A DNA stretch of 64,000 bases, from positions 124,001-188,000 of the forward strand of contig JAIUNV010000006.1 of assembly GCA_020161435.1 (NCBI GenBank). Reading direction: 5' to 3'. This stretch comes from Bacteroidota bacterium. Lineage in GTDB: Bacteria; Bacteroidota; Bacteroidia; Chitinophagales; Chitinophagaceae. The notes under the pieces were generated by a model. It made no database searches and had not been told where the DNA came from. It was given only the letters and a program-made list of their open reading frames with translations. Position 1 is the stretch's first letter, and every line of letters begins with the position of its first letter. Position numbers and translations under genes: made by a program. Of this stretch, positions 37,201 through 46,112 are shown piece after piece.

Positions 37201-38526
37201 AATAAGTGCGGAGGATGATGGAGAACCCCCAGCACCTCCATCTTCATATACCCGCATGTTTACAATGTTTCGGTAGGTATTGAATGGGATGCGGATTTGT
37301 CTGATTTTTCTGGTGCCGGTTCCATAAATTTTCGTGGCCATAAAGCCAGTGCCACCATTAAAGCCAATGCCAAATCCTGCGTTATTCAGATTCGGAGTTT
37401 GTTGGTGACCAGCCGAAATCTTTTGCGAAGCAGCAAGCATGTTGTTACTTGTTCTGTCATCGGCATCTGCCGTTACAGAAACTTGTATTTGCTGCATACC
37501 AGGGTTGCTGGTACTAAATGCAGGAAAGCTTACCAATTGTGTAGCACCTGCTGCAAGACTGGTAATATTTACCGAAGCTGTATGCGTATTGGATCCGCTT
37601 ATTTGAAGACTTACAACAATGTTGCTGGCTGCAGCAGTTCCTTCATTTTTTACCAATGCTTCAATTCTATTGCCCGATTGATTGGTGACCTGGCTTACGC
37701 TGTCTGCATACAAGTTGGCCACCGAAATGTCATTCACTATTCTGCCAAAAAAACGCTGTGTAAATCCGTTAGCCGGCGGTACATCTCTTCTGAATAACAC
37801 GCCATTGGCCAGCCGGGCATTGTTGCGTTGGTTAAAAGAAACCATGGCACTAAATGGGGCTGTATTTACCCCTTTGTAATTGGCTGCAAAACTATTGCTG
37901 CCTGCTTTTATACCCACGGCTGCATTGCGGGTGCTGAGGGTGTTGGCAGATGGGATAAAGCTGCCGTACACAAATTCAATATCGTTACTTCCTTCATACA
38001 GTTTTACCTGAAACTCCAGTTGCGTAAATTGATGCAACACAGCGCCGTTCGAATTGTCGGCATCCCGCAGGTTTTTCCATTGTATGGTGCATACTCTGTT
38101 GGGGGCCACACCGCTGGTTTGTACATGGAATGCCGGTGAGCCTGCAGCTACGAGGTTGGTGAAAAATGGAAGAATGACGTATTGAAAACTGTCAGCAGTA
38201 GATGTGAACACTGCGGCATGAGAATTGGCCGGGCTTACACTAATATTGGTAGCGGCAGCAGGTGCTTCGGTACCAAGGCGCAGTATGCCATCGGCGTGTA
38301 TGCGAAACTGCGTAAATACAGAATCGTTGAATTGGAAATTGAAGCCAATGTTTTGAGGGGTGGTACTCACTCCAGCTTCATTGTTGGTCATAGCAATGGC
38401 GGTGCCGGTGCTGCTAATGTCGGTGTAAGTACTTTGGCTTACCCGAAAGTTGGTGCTGCTAAAGTTGGATTGAGCAATGGCTGAAAAACGAACCATCAAA
38501 ACGGAAAGGAGTAAAAGAAGTCTCAT
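34204..38526 (-). CDS. Large multidomain T9SS surface protein (CARDB, CUB-like, NTW module)
   Basis: A 1440-aa exported protein. A signal peptide (ends FSAIAQSN) leads into a beta-rich domain, then CARDB-like segments (RIEALVKNEGTAAASNIVVS and a second copy near residue 540). An Ig-like region (CPLTPITLTGPSYLANLQW) and a CUB-like domain (MQVVCDTSYYDAGG ... IMVYDGSS) follow. A GLWTAANTWEKKIPGG module resembles the NW module in the two repeat proteins. It ends in a beta-sandwich (VQLKWQTANESDCKKYIIERS) and a T9SS sorting domain (VYPNPANAFIRIAGL). It follows the two-component genes on the same strand, which may regulate it (inference). Confidence 0.88.
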   Translation of the reverse strand: MRLLLLLSVLMVRFSAIAQSNFSSTNFRVSQSTYTDISSTGTAIAMTNNEAGVSTTPQNIGFNFQFNDSVFTQFRIHADGILRLGTEAPAAATNISVSPANSHAAVFTSTADSFQYVILPFFTNLVAAGSPAFHVQTSGVAPNRVCTIQWKNLRDADNSNGAVLHQFTQLEFQVKLYEGSNDIEFVYGSFIPSANTLSTRNAAVGIKAGSNSFAANYKGVNTAPFSAMVSFNQRNNARLANGVLFRRDVPPANGFTQRFFGRIVNDISVANLYADSVSQVTNQSGNRIEALVKNEGTAAASNIVVSLQISGSNTHTASVNITSLAAGATQLVSFPAFSTSNPGMQQIQVSVTADADDRTSNNMLAASQKISAGHQQTPNLNNAGFGIGFNGGTGFMATKIYGTGTRKIRQIRIPFNTYRNIVNMRVYEDGGAGGSPSSSALISSSNFFTTNENSIIISFTNAAASVTGDYYIAVQQTSTSNMGWRSTAAPPIRTNRLYTSSTGAAWAAQVDTLPWQQLLEVYEETTGPDVGIEYLTAPGCNYSNAADVTVTLRNFSTSAIDFAATPVTISGNVRNPQQTESPFSLIKNTGTLAAGASEQITVLSNYDFTKRGYHLFSAKTTLPGDVENGNDSLRFFLGNHVPVTRSITDSVCPLTPITLTGPSYLANLQWTLNGTPSFGTTLNVSPIQTTTVYVQGTDYRGCVLQDSVVLLVKKDYGAAAKPVILFGDTLLSHRNAFKDTLRVTKLAGHSIRWLGGFGTVSADSSLLLTQVAGLQNAKVSVAYIRDSDGCGTLGDTLTYRYATGLLHNTNDMQVVCDTSYYDAGGSTGITGNSITKVFTPATAGKKVKFTLYNTDLADFASIMVYDGSSTASPRITAIDGSKNGNTVMEFIASNETGALTVQFTRGTFNTSGWWAGLTCHTPEVYRSVQNGLWTAANTWEKKIPGGNFVPATRAPFKADDSILVRHEVLLNESVQTDQLIIEPTGHLRFESPTSNFISMNLFKTNEQPPIEVKGKLSTNAPTQIFGADKMIVTGELANEGKIDLDSVMMVGTSLQTLGKSGGGAGIIKRLHLNNAAGVQVAGTQNVLSIRFVQGLLNTTAQAYIDVTGTVFDARDASHINGPAGVTIFGSGDRFYPIGSNGQYRPVTITNSNTNSFDNSETIVVEAKAGGPAARTLPAGISNVSQVRHYRITRIGNNGSDYQVTLPYGSDDGVNDPSNLTILKDDGANAWIDIGGTATGAAPGTITSGSFSSFSDFVLANKTGGTNPLPVTWVSFSAIAKQKDVQLKWQTANESDCKKYIIERSNNGNQFVAISQVVCNNNSSSTYEYTDVQPGNGTWYYRIRQQDVDGKQLLSQVQKVQLNANSSIQVYPNPANAFIRIAGLSGTEKITLIDAAGKIVFATTVAGNALQIPVSHLSAGHYSLHMQSKNSIETQKIVIVR

Positions 38527-38658
38527 GTGCGGTGCGTTGGCTTGGGTATTCAGGATAAAGGGTAAAAAAGTCTCTTGTAAAAATCCTGTATTGTGTGCCC
38601 GCTGGCAATACGTAATAGGGAGTATGCGTAGGGGTGATGTCTTTACCTAGTGAGTACT

Positions 38659-40377
38659 TTAGTGCAAGGAACACTCAAACACAACGGTGCAGCCAGCATT
38701 GTTGGTGAAGCTGGCAGTACCCCCGATGGCAGCCATTCGCTGCTGCATATTTTTAAGGCCGTTGCCAAATTGATTGTTTTGTTGCATCCCTTTTCCGTTG
38801 TCTGATACGGTTACAATCAGCTGTTGAGCATTGGTAGTTTCAAATCGGATATGGACTGCACTGGCGTTGGCATGTTTCAATACATTGTGCAGTGATTCTT
38901 TGATACAGAGGAAAATGTTTTTGCGGGCAGTACCGTAAATATTACTGTTGGGTTGCGACAGTTTCTCTTCGAAATGAATATCGATGGTTGTGCCTTCAAA
39001 AAAGGCAATGCTATACTGCCGGGTATATTCGCACAGGTTGGCGACTGAGTCGTTTTCGGTGTTGAGTGCCCAAATCAGCGTATTCATTTTTTGGGCTGCT
39101 TCGCTGGCGGTGCCACTTATTTTTTGTGAAAGACTGGCGATCTCTTCCTGCGATAATTTTTTGCTGCTCATCAGGTCGCTCAATATGCGAATGATGCTAA
39201 GACTACCACCCAACTCATCATGCAGGTCTTGCTGAATGTTGTTTTGTAGCTTGGCCAGTTCCAGTTTTTTCAGCAACCGGTTCCGGTACAATAAAAAGAT
39301 GAGTAGAACCGAAACAAGCAGTGTTGACAGAGCAATGATTTTATACTGATCGAGTTTTACTTTACGAGCTTCATTGGCTATTCTGAGATTGAGCAGTTGC
39401 GTTTCATTTTTCAACGCAGCTTCCATCACTTCGTTTATCTGTACGTTATAGTTAGCCTGCGCTTTTTCGAGGATGAGCATTTTCTTTCGGATGCAGTCCT
39501 GTAGCGGTTTATCTTGTTTGCTATAGGTATAAAATGCAATGGCTTTATCCAAAAATTCAATGCTGAAATAGCTATTGATATCTGGGTGTTTCGTGAGCAG
39601 CAACAGGCCTTCCTGAAACGCTTGATTAGCATCTTTAAATTGTTGCTGTTGGCTAAAATGTTTGCCCATGGTGGCATAGTTCAACAGCAACACATCTGTA
39701 TCATTATCGATGCCGGCAATGCAGGCTTTGTAGTAGTATAATGCAGAGTCGGCATTACCCAACGCATCGTGACAGGCAGCTAACTGATTTTCTGCAATGC
39801 TGATGGCCCGCTGCCGATTGTTAAGTATGGATTCTTTTAATGAGGCATGGGCAAATTGTAATGATGTGGCGGCTTCATTGTTTTTGAGCAATGCTTCTGC
39901 AATGTTGCCCAACAAATGGTAGTGTTGTGTGAGGTATAAATAGGTTGGCGGATGTTTTTTTCCCGTTGACCATTGCAGCCCCTCCCTGAAAGACGCGATG
40001 GCTTCATTCAGCCGGTTGAGGTTCATTAAAAACAACCCTTTGAAGTTGTAGGCATCTGCAATAAAAATACTGTCGCGAAGCGCCATGGCTATTTGTAAAC
40101 CTCGTTCAGCATTTTGCAATCCCAATCGGGGAAAGTTGTTGTAGTAATAAATTTCGCTTTGCCGGCTGTTGTAGTAGTAATGCACTACGTCTTGCTTATC
40201 GGCTGGTAAAATGGAAAACAACTCATTGGCCCAATGCTGTGCTGAGTCCATATTGTCTACATCCATCCATACCTCCACCAGTTGTAAGGCTTCTTGTGTT
40301 TTGCAAGTATTGTCGGCGCAATGCATGTATACTTTGCGAAGCGAATCAGTAGCTGATGGCTGCGGCCATGCAAGCAT
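38659..40377 (-). CDS. TPR-containing sensor histidine kinase (HisKA_3)
   Basis: At least 572 aa. An extracytoplasmic TPR-like sensor (residues ~1-320), one TM segment (~346-364, IIALSTLLVSVLLIFLLY) and a cytoplasmic NarX/DesK-type kinase follow in order. His386 lies in QQDLHDELGG, the N box in CIKESLHNVLKHANA and the G box in VSDNGKGMQQ. The first ATG (40377) omits a signal peptide: upstream in the same frame lies ITILRICSIVLLACCSS with no ATG, GTG or TTG. The candidate starts are ATA at 40446, overlapping the regulator's TAA, or ATT at 40440. It pairs with the adjacent NarL-type regulator. Confidence 0.9.
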   Translation of the reverse strand: MLAWPQPSATDSLRKVYMHCADNTCKTQEALQLVEVWMDVDNMDSAQHWANELFSILPADKQDVVHYYYNSRQSEIYYYNNFPRLGLQNAERGLQIAMALRDSIFIADAYNFKGLFLMNLNRLNEAIASFREGLQWSTGKKHPPTYLYLTQHYHLLGNIAEALLKNNEAATSLQFAHASLKESILNNRQRAISIAENQLAACHDALGNADSALYYYKACIAGIDNDTDVLLLNYATMGKHFSQQQQFKDANQAFQEGLLLLTKHPDINSYFSIEFLDKAIAFYTYSKQDKPLQDCIRKKMLILEKAQANYNVQINEVMEAALKNETQLLNLRIANEARKVKLDQYKIIALSTLLVSVLLIFLLYRNRLLKKLELAKLQNNIQQDLHDELGGSLSIIRILSDLMSSKKLSQEEIASLSQKISGTASEAAQKMNTLIWALNTENDSVANLCEYTRQYSIAFFEGTTIDIHFEEKLSQPNSNIYGTARKNIFLCIKESLHNVLKHANASAVHIRFETTNAQQLIVTVSDNGKGMQQNNQFGNGLKNMQQRMAAIGGTASFTNNAGCTVVFECSLH

Positions 40378-40442
40378 GCTGCTGCAACAGGCCAGTAATA
40401 CAATACTGCAAATACGTAATATGGTTATACGCTGTTGAATGT

Positions 40443-41084
40443 TTATTGTGTTCTTCCAAGATACAGGTTCACGGCTTCTACACGGGTGTTTACGTGTAGC
40501 TTTTCATAAATGTGTTGGATATGCTTTTTTACTGTACCCTGACTGATTTGTAAACTGTCGGCTACTTCTTTATTCATCAATCCTTTAGCCAGGCAGTGCA
40601 GCACAGCTTCTTCTCTTTCGGATAAGCGTTGTACCAAATGATTGCCTGCCGGCAAGCCACTAAAGCTGGCCACCACTTTGCGGGCAATGCTGCTGCTCAT
40701 AGGGCTGCCACCGGCAAATAGTTCGTCCAGCGCTTCTACAATTTTTGCTGGGCCATCGGTTTTTAAAATGTACCCACTGGCGCCGGCTTTCAGGCTACTA
40801 AAAATTTTATCGTTGTCTTCGTATGCCGTACACATCAAAAAAAGCATTTCTGGCAGTTTTGATTTTAAGGTTACCACACACTGTATGCCGCTGGCATCGG
40901 GCAGGTTTATATCCATAAGTACCGCTGCCGGATGCACCTCTGGTATGTACAGCAACGCCTCTTCTGCATTCTTAAATGCCCCAGCCATTTGATAGCCATC
41001 CGTTAGCTTTATCATCATGCTCAGCGCTTCCCGAAGGTCATCCTTGTCTTCCACTATGCAAATGGATTTGGGTGTGTTCGTCAT
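40443..41084 (-). CDS. NarL/FixJ-type response regulator
   Basis: A 213-aa regulator. The receiver domain has acidic residues E12/D13, phospho-acceptor Asp58 (LMDINLPDASG) and the lysine in GYILKTDG. The C-terminal LuxR-type helix-turn-helix is LSEREEAVLHCLAKGLMNKE, then ISQGTVKKHIQHIYEKLHV. It is the first gene of a unit with the histidine kinase, whose reading frame begins at or overlaps its stop codon, suggesting translational coupling. Targets may include the downstream surface-protein genes (inference). Confidence 0.95.
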   Translation of the reverse strand: MTNTPKSICIVEDKDDLREALSMMIKLTDGYQMAGAFKNAEEALLYIPEVHPAAVLMDINLPDASGIQCVVTLKSKLPEMLFLMCTAYEDNDKIFSSLKAGASGYILKTDGPAKIVEALDELFAGGSPMSSSIARKVVASFSGLPAGNHLVQRLSEREEAVLHCLAKGLMNKEVADSLQISQGTVKKHIQHIYEKLHVNTRVEAVNLYLGRTQ

Positions 41085-41192
41085 GCTTCAAAAGTAGTGG
41101 CTACAGAATGCTGTAAAATACGTATTTGGTAGTATGTCTGCTGTATCAAAACTTAATCTCATTTTTGCTGTCCGTATTAATTGTACATCTCT

Positions 41193-42254
41193 ATGCAAGT
41201 TCCATACATCATTGTTACCGGTGCCGCTGGTTTTATCGGCAGCGAAATGGCTCGTTACCTCAATACTTTAGGGTACGAAGAATTGATTTTGGTGGATGAT
41301 TTTGGCAGAGAAGACAAGCGGGCCAACTGGGAAAGCATTGCTTATGACCATGTGGTGGAGCGGTACAACCTGGCATTCTGGCTCAATGAGCACCAGCCGG
41401 AAGTAGCGGCAGTCATTCACTTGGGTGCTCGTACAGATACCACTGAATTTAACTATGCCATTCATGAAGAATTGAATGTGGAGTATAGCCAAATGCTGTG
41501 GCAATACTGTACCGAAAAGCAAATTCCGTTTATCTATGCATCGAGTGCTGCTACGTATGGATCTGGCGAGTTAGGCTACGATGACAATCATGAATTGCCT
41601 TTTTTGCTGAAGCCGTTGAATCCTTATGGCGTCAGTAAAAATGAGTTTGACAAGTGGGTGTTGGAAAAAGTAGGCGATGTGCGATTGAATACACAGGATG
41701 AAGATGGCTGGGTGAGAGATGATGGCGCCCATACGCCGGACTCTGCAGGTGCGCCACCCTTTTGGGCAGGCCTCAAATTTTTTAATGTATACGGCCCGCA
41801 TGAATACCACAAAGGCCGCATGGCTTCGGTGATTTGGCATGCATTCAATCAGATAAAAAAAGACGGGCAGGTAAAATTATTTAAAAGCCATCGCCCCGAT
41901 TTTGAGCACGGTCAACAGCTACGGGATTTTATTTATGTAAAAGATGTGGTGAAGGTGATTGCGTGGATGTTAGAAACCCCCAAACCCCCTAAAGGGGGCT
42001 TAGGCAGTGGCTTGTACAACCTTGGTACCGGGCAGGCCCGCAGTTTTTACGATTTGGCTGCGGCTACTTTCCGGGGGATGGATTTGGAACCGAATATTGT
42101 CTTTATAGATATGCCGGAAGATATCCGCGACAAGTATCAATACTTTACCGAAGCCAATATGGATAAGCTGCGCAAAGCCGGTTATGATGAACCGTTCACT
42201 TCATTAGAAGAAGGCGTGGGTGACTATGTGCGGAACTATCTTCGTAGGTTGTAA
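41193..42254 (+). CDS. hldD: ADP-L-glycero-D-manno-heptose 6-epimerase
   Basis: Epimerises ADP-D-glycero-D-manno-heptose to the L form used in LPS core. The 353-aa SDR protein has GAAGFIG near residues 10-16, SSAATYG, and the catalytic pair Tyr145/Lys149 in YGVSKNEF. FFNVYGPHEYHKGRMASV is a strong family signature. It is ~40 residues longer than E. coli HldD because of two insertions: ~20 residues at about 165-188, and ETPKPPKGGLGSG at 261-273, encoded by a palindromic repeat. I chose ATG at 41193 over TTG at 41181. Its stop is only 5 bp from that of the convergent subtilase gene. Confidence 0.92.
   Translation: MQVPYIIVTGAAGFIGSEMARYLNTLGYEELILVDDFGREDKRANWESIAYDHVVERYNLAFWLNEHQPEVAAVIHLGARTDTTEFNYAIHEELNVEYSQMLWQYCTEKQIPFIYASSAATYGSGELGYDDNHELPFLLKPLNPYGVSKNEFDKWVLEKVGDVRLNTQDEDGWVRDDGAHTPDSAGAPPFWAGLKFFNVYGPHEYHKGRMASVIWHAFNQIKKDGQVKLFKSHRPDFEHGQQLRDFIYVKDVVKVIAWMLETPKPPKGGLGSGLYNLGTGQARSFYDLAAATFRGMDLEPNIVFIDMPEDIRDKYQYFTEANMDKLRKAGYDEPFTSLEEGVGDYVRNYLRRL
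41976..42001. repeat. Dispersed C5/G5 palindromic repeat inside hldD
   Basis: CCCCC (41985-41989) TAAA GGGGG (41994-41998), preceded by a further CCCCC run, encodes PKPPKGGL in frame. Short elements of this form are, from general knowledge, recurrent in Bacteroidota genomes. Here it adds ~12 residues between two conserved HldD segments. Confidence 0.6.
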
Positions 42255-42259
42255 CAGCA

Positions 42260-44911
42260 CTACAATACCGTTATCTTTTTTACACTGATGGTTTTGCCGG
42301 CCTGGGTAAGTTTCAGGAGATAAATACCACGATGCAAGTATGCCGTATTGATGGTATTGATAAAACTTTCTAATTGAGTGCTGCTGATTTTTCTGCCGGT
42401 AAAATCATAAAGTTCAGCTATAGGAAATTCTCCGCTCATGGTATTGATGATGCGAATGGGCTGGCCTAATAACACCGGATTGGGGTACACTGCCAAACCA
42501 TTGCTTTCCGGCATGTACACGGTTTCAATAGCGGAGTAAACTACGTTGCCATTGCTCAAAGTAATTTTGATGCGGTAGTAATTTTCTCCACTCAGCGGTT
42601 GTGCATCTTCAGCTGTAAAATTATTGCTGCTGATATTGGCAATGCTGGACAGCACAGTCACTTGGCCGTTTTTTACTTTTTCAAATTGCAGTTGTTGAAT
42701 GCCAAAGTTGGTGCCGAGTTGTACTTGGAGCAGCACATTGTTATTGCCTGCCGTAGCTGTAAACTGCTGAATATAACAACCCACCTGCTGATTGAGATAA
42801 TTGATGGCATAGCTGCGGTTGCCTTGCTGGTTGCCAAAAACCGGCGCCACAGCCAGCCAGTCCTTTTCCAATGAAGAACGCCTGATGCGAAATAACGTAT
42901 CTGCAGTTGTGCTAAGCACTTGCATTTGGCCATTTTGTACATGGTAAATGCGATAACTACTGGCTAGTGCAATGTGTTGCCAATAGAGCAGCAGCGTATC
43001 GCCACATACATAACCAATGCGTGGCTGTAATCCCTTATGCACCCAAAAGCTGTCGGACAACAGCACTTGCTGGCCAACCTGCAGCTGTAATTGTGCAGGA
43101 TAAACTGCATTCGCAGCAGGTCGCCAAACGAGCAATCTGCTATCGAGAGCTATGTTGTTATTGATAAGGCTGGTGTTTTGCGTAGCCAAATTTTTTACCG
43201 ATAACACCCCTGTTTGGCCTTGCGGAAAACTGTGCTCCCATCTAATGGTTACGCCATTTCGGCTGTCGGCATGGTAAGTATTCGTCGGATGCGTAAATTC
43301 CAACTCGTTGTTGCTATTGCTGTGCCATGCCAATGCAAATGTTTGTGTGCCGGATACGTTGGTTGGTGCTACAATCATGGCTTCATATTCACCGGTAGCT
43401 GGTTGCAATAGACTGATATGCTCTACTACATTGAGGCTATCAATACCACGTGTGGCGGGTTGCTGCAACGAATCGGCATGTGCCGCACTATTCAATATCC
43501 ACGGATGTACAACCTGTTGGTTGGGTTGGCGAAGCATTAATTGCAGGTCATTCTGCAGTGCTTTGGTACTGCCAGGTGTTGCTGCGGGGTCTGTCCAGCA
43601 AAGGGTAACAGCCAGGCGTTGTGCATTGGTAGCTACGGGTATCTTCATACGAACTGTGTCGCCAGCAAGAATGGTGCCTGTGTAGTACTGCTTGCCGGCA
43701 GCAATGCGTAGTGCGTTATATACATTCAACTGTCCGTAGCCTTCACTAAAGTCAGGGCCTTCTGCACCAACATCGGTACTGCTGTTGATGAGGATGGCTT
43801 TCACCAGCGCTGCATCTGGCAGGCTTCCTAATTGTTGTTGAATTGATTGCTGCAATACAGCCACAGCGCCAGCTGCCAGTGCAGCAGAGCCCGAACTGCC
43901 ATCTTCGCCAAAGGCCGATAATTCAGGTTTGATACGGCCATCGTAGGCAGGGCCACGGGAGCTGGCTATTTCTCTTTTGTTGAAAGAATCGGTGGCGGCC
44001 AATACCAAACTGTTTTTGCTTATTTTAAAACTGCCAGTAAGGTTGGCCCAATTGGCAATGCCTTGGTATTGGCCGTATGCGGAGCTTTGTGTACCCGAAT
44101 TACCTGCACTAAATACATGCAGCAAGTAAGGCAGTGCTGCGGTGCTGGCATCGTAAGCAGCAGCATCAATACCATATTCGTTTTCGATACCTACACCATA
44201 GGAATGGTTTTGAATGCTGATTTTATTTGTGTTGTAAAAATCGAGTGGCTCCGGGATCAGCACATCAAAGTTGGTACTGGTAATAGTCGCTGCAGGAGCT
44301 ACCCCTTTTCCTGTGATGGAAGATGCACCGCTGCCGGCCAGCATGCTGGCCATAATGCTGGCATGGTTGGTGCTGCGGGTAGCCGTTCTTGCTGTGGTAA
44401 AAAAGCGTTGGCTAAAGTCTATGTCCAGTGTATCAAAACGTTCTTCTTTAATGGCAACTCGAATGCCTGTACCATTACTCGATGCAAAACGGGTGGCAGC
44501 CAGTGCTATGCCATTGGCCGATGGATCGAAGCCGGGCACACTCAGTTCGGGTTTGGCTCTTCTGTTGGCTGCTTGTATAAATTGAACTGATGGCTGCTTT
44601 GATAATGAAATAAGCAAGTAAGCAGGCATTTGCAAGGTCATTACTTTCCAGCTGGTATCGTGTGCCAGCATTTGCACTGGCTTATCGGCGAACCAACGCA
44701 GCAAACTATCCGCTTGATTGTATTGAACATAAATAAGTACAGCTCCATCTAGTTTACTTCGTTGTTGCAGTGCCTGCGACAGTTTTTTCAGCGGCTTTGT
44801 TTCGGCCAGCGTATCGGGCAAAAATGTTTGTGCCATGCTGTCTGCCAGGCCTGTCATCAGCAGGGTAAGCAAGAGCTGGAGTGAAAGTATATATGACCGG
44901 TATTGACGCAT
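42260..44911 (-). CDS. T9SS-secreted subtilisin-family (S8) serine protease
   Basis: An 883-aa exported peptidase. A signal peptide starts at ATG 44911 (MRQYRSYILSLQLLLTLLMT). The S8 domain shows the histidine motif TNHASIMASMLAG, the oxyanion asparagine in FSAGNSGT and the serine motif GEDGSSGSAALAAG. The aspartate motif is atypical: VAIKEERFDTLDID replaces VAVxDTG, so the acid is either the Asp of FDT or has become Glu. Beta-sandwich domains and a T9SS sorting domain (VYPNPVLLGQPIRI) follow. It probably acts on the cell surface or is released. Confidence 0.88.
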   Translation of the reverse strand: MRQYRSYILSLQLLLTLLMTGLADSMAQTFLPDTLAETKPLKKLSQALQQRSKLDGAVLIYVQYNQADSLLRWFADKPVQMLAHDTSWKVMTLQMPAYLLISLSKQPSVQFIQAANRRAKPELSVPGFDPSANGIALAATRFASSNGTGIRVAIKEERFDTLDIDFSQRFFTTARTATRSTNHASIMASMLAGSGASSITGKGVAPAATITSTNFDVLIPEPLDFYNTNKISIQNHSYGVGIENEYGIDAAAYDASTAALPYLLHVFSAGNSGTQSSAYGQYQGIANWANLTGSFKISKNSLVLAATDSFNKREIASSRGPAYDGRIKPELSAFGEDGSSGSAALAAGAVAVLQQSIQQQLGSLPDAALVKAILINSSTDVGAEGPDFSEGYGQLNVYNALRIAAGKQYYTGTILAGDTVRMKIPVATNAQRLAVTLCWTDPAATPGSTKALQNDLQLMLRQPNQQVVHPWILNSAAHADSLQQPATRGIDSLNVVEHISLLQPATGEYEAMIVAPTNVSGTQTFALAWHSNSNNELEFTHPTNTYHADSRNGVTIRWEHSFPQGQTGVLSVKNLATQNTSLINNNIALDSRLLVWRPAANAVYPAQLQLQVGQQVLLSDSFWVHKGLQPRIGYVCGDTLLLYWQHIALASSYRIYHVQNGQMQVLSTTADTLFRIRRSSLEKDWLAVAPVFGNQQGNRSYAINYLNQQVGCYIQQFTATAGNNNVLLQVQLGTNFGIQQLQFEKVKNGQVTVLSSIANISSNNFTAEDAQPLSGENYYRIKITLSNGNVVYSAIETVYMPESNGLAVYPNPVLLGQPIRIINTMSGEFPIAELYDFTGRKISSTQLESFINTINTAYLHRGIYLLKLTQAGKTISVKKITVL

Positions 44912-45241
44912 GTGTTCTTCCAAAGATGCGGTTTTCCATTTACCCGCCAAACGCATCCTTACCCTTTTCCAAAAATGGAGAGTGTTCGTAAATACATACG
45001 AAAAAATCAAAATTTGACATTTCGCAACTTATTGATTTATCGATACTTAGTTGCATTTTCTTAATGTGTAGAACTTGAAAAGGGGTGTTAACGAAATTTT
45101 AATGAACCCGATTTTTGATGCCATTCACTTCGATAATTTTCAGCGATACACGGAAGGGGATATTGCTTTTTTTAATTTTTTTTCTAAAGTTTTTTTCCGC
45201 TGGCGAGATGCCTATTTTGGAAATCTAAAACTACAACACGT
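44912..45241. other. Divergent intergenic region with inverted repeat
   Basis: About 330 bp of A/T-rich DNA without a gene separates the two divergent protease genes. TTCGTA (44985-44990) and TACGAA (44997-45002) form a 6-bp inverted repeat with 6-bp spacing, a possible operator. Near-consensus TATTTTGG sits ~24 nt before the M57 gene. Confidence 0.4.
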
Positions 45242-46048
45242 ATGAAGTTAACATCCCGACTGCTGACGCTGGGCCTCATGGCCGGCCTCCTTACCTCCTG
45301 CGCCAAAGACAACACACTCAACAGCCCTGATGAACCTATTGGTGATGCCACGCTGGCCAAAATTGCCGCTCTTGGTTTTGGTACTTCCAATGTACAAAAG
45401 CATGAAGAAGGCTTTTTGGTAGAAGGTGACATTGTACTTACCAACGATCAACTGAACAATGCTGGTAAAGGCGGTTCGCTGTTGCGTGTAGCCAACGAAG
45501 AACAGTACCGTACCACCAATTTAGTAACCGGCTTGCCCCGCAACATTACCATTCGGGTTGCAACCACTTTACCCAGCCGCTATGTAACCGCTATTAACAA
45601 TGTTATTAGTCGGTACAATGCTGAAGGACTGCGGATCACCTTCAGCCGTGTAACATCGGGCGGCAATATTGTTATTAGCAAGGCTCCAAACAGTGCTTCC
45701 TACCTTGCTTCGGCCGGCTTCCCAACTTCTAAGGGCAATCCGTATAACAGTGTATTGGTCAACAGCAACTATCTTGAAACTAATGCCTGGGATATCAATT
45801 CAATTACATCTGTATTGGCGCATGAAATTGGTCACTGTATTGGTTTCCGCCACACCGATTACATGAGCCGTCAGTACAGCTGCGGTGGTTCTGCTGTAAA
45901 TGAAGGTGCATCAACTGTGGGTGCTATCCTCATTCCTGGTACACCAAGCGGCCCCGATCCTAACAGCTGGATGCTGGCATGCATCGGCAAAAATGTAAAC
46001 CGTCCGTTCAACGCCAACGATAAGGTAGCCTTGGCTTACTTGTATTAA
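45242..46048 (+). CDS. M57-type (HEIGH) metalloprotease lipoprotein
   Basis: A 268-aa lipoprotein with lipobox LLTSC and lipidated Cys20. The zinc motif HEIGHCIGFRHTDY (HExxHxxGxxH) identifies the Peptidase_M57 dual-action HEIGH family of the metzincin type. Expected location is the periplasm or outer-membrane surface. It is divergent from the S8 protease gene, so the two may share regulation (inference). A strong terminator follows. Confidence 0.9.
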   Translation: MKLTSRLLTLGLMAGLLTSCAKDNTLNSPDEPIGDATLAKIAALGFGTSNVQKHEEGFLVEGDIVLTNDQLNNAGKGGSLLRVANEEQYRTTNLVTGLPRNITIRVATTLPSRYVTAINNVISRYNAEGLRITFSRVTSGGNIVISKAPNSASYLASAGFPTSKGNPYNSVLVNSNYLETNAWDINSITSVLAHEIGHCIGFRHTDYMSRQYSCGGSAVNEGASTVGAILIPGTPSGPDPNSWMLACIGKNVNRPFNANDKVALAYLY

Positions 46049-46071
46049 TCTCATTTTGCTGCTTTACACAG

Positions 46072-46107
46072 GCCCGGCTGATGCGTCAGCCGGGCTTTGT
46101 TTTTTTA
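46072..46107 (+). terminator. Terminator of the M57 gene
   Basis: A 10-bp stem GCCCGGCTGA / TCAGCCGGGC with a TGCG loop is followed by TTTGTTTTTTT. The proC promoter overlaps its end. Confidence 0.92.
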
Positions 46108-46112
46108 GCCAG

